DNA from: Prevotella sp.
Lineage (GTDB): Bacteria; Bacteroidota; Bacteroidia; Bacteroidales; Bacteroidaceae
Reading direction: 5' to 3'
Assembly (NCBI GenBank): GCA_022486815.1
Contig: JAKVJW010000008.1
Coordinates: 43,030-107,029, forward strand
DNA: 64,000 nt
Notes under the pieces: model-generated
The model's database searches: none
What the model was told of the DNA's origin: nothing
The model's input: the letters and a program-made list of their open reading frames with translations, nothing else
Translations under genes and position numbers: made by a program
Part shown: piece by piece, positions 63,642 to 64,000 of the stretch
Numbering within the stretch: position 1 is the stretch's first letter
Layout of the letters: each line of letters starts with the position of its first letter

Positions 63642-64000
63642 TTAGTACGCTTCGCCATTCTTTCCAGAGATCACATCCCAGATTGTCAGCCAAATGATCT
63701 TCAAATCCAGGAGGAACGACCAGTTCTCGATATACCAGATATCCTTTCTCACACGTCTTTCCATCTGCCACAATTCATACGTCTCCCCACGGCATCCCGT
63801 CACCTGCGCCCAGCCAGTAATCCCCGGTTTTACGAAATGGCGCATCATATATTTGGAAATAAGTTGTGAGTACACTTCCGTATGCTTGAGCATGTGCGGT
63901 CGGGGCCCTACGATTGACATCGTACCCATAAGAACATTCCAGAACTGCGGCAGTTCATCGATATTCGTATGCCGCATGAAATTACCGAACTTCGTCTTTC
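63642..64000 (-). CDS. Undecaprenyl-phosphate sugar transferase, C-terminal part (truncated by window edge)
   Basis: The frame is open through base 64000, so the N-terminus lies outside. The visible 119 residues are the end of a bacterial sugar transferase (polyprenyl-phosphate hexose-1-phosphate transferase, WcaJ/PssY type): RHTNIDELPQFWNVLMG, MSIVGPRPHML, MMRHFVKPGITGWAQVTGCRGET and the DIWYIENWSFLLDLKIIWLT membrane-linked tail. These enzymes start exopolysaccharide or capsule repeat units by loading the first sugar phosphate onto undecaprenyl phosphate at the inner membrane. It suggests that a surface polysaccharide locus begins to the right. Confidence 0.93.
   Translation of the reverse strand, partial: KTKFGNFMRHTNIDELPQFWNVLMGTMSIVGPRPHMLKHTEVYSQLISKYMMRHFVKPGITGWAQVTGCRGETYELWQMERRVRKDIWYIENWSFLLDLKIIWLTIWDVISGKNGEAY

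Overview
The window looks like a chromosomal segment from a Bacteroidales bacterium, most likely Prevotella-like. This rests on several signs. There are two SusC/SusD outer-membrane glycan-uptake pairs. Many promoters carry the Bacteroidetes -7 box TAnnTTTG, often about 20 bases after a TTTG/TTG. Shine-Dalgarno sequences are scarce, and the housekeeping set (LpxK, SppA, PgpH-like, DUF389, UDP-galactopyranose mutase) fits. The species cannot be named from the sequence alone.

Region 1 (1-28.9 kb) is dominated by a polysaccharide utilisation locus. On the minus strand, read from 17.2 kb down, lie susC-susD-susC-susD, tandem terminators, then a GH2-like protein without catalytic residues, L-rhamnose mutarotase and an intact GH2 enzyme. 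A second minus-strand unit (21.7-18.9 kb) encodes a GH28 enzyme and a two-domain esterase (alpha/beta hydrolase plus SGNH). A third GH28 gene lies at 27.4 kb. Rhamnose mutarotase, GH28, GH2 and deacetylase together suggest a rhamnogalacturonan/pectin substrate, and a lactaldehyde dehydrogenase (39.6 kb) could handle the product of rhamnose breakdown. No PUL regulator lies in the window. Between these units are sppA, lpxK overlapping a purine nucleoside phosphorylase gene, thiL and tRNA-Phe; tRNA-Ser follows.

Region 2 (29-47 kb) is mainly core functions: a DUF4143 ATPase with a palindromic leader, the nadB-nadA-nadC NAD operon, an outer-membrane barrel, DUF389 protein, cold-shock-domain protein, rarA-xpt, aldA, glf, a PgpH-like HD phosphohydrolase, nitroreductase, type II NADH dehydrogenase and a ferredoxin followed by a 37-residue membrane protein.

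Region 3 (47-56 kb) holds a tripartite EmrAB-TolC-type efflux operon with an upstream tetR gene. Two matching TCAACA-N4-TGTTGA palindromes flank tetR. An amino-acid permease and a C69 dipeptidase follow.

Region 4 (56-64 kb) is accessory in character: orphan and small genes, long non-coding gaps with short repeats, a cytosolic six-repeat protein that looks like two fused beta-trefoils, a secreted nucleoside deoxyribosyltransferase-like protein, a complete IS1182-family element, and the end of an exopolysaccharide/capsule sugar transferase running off the right edge.
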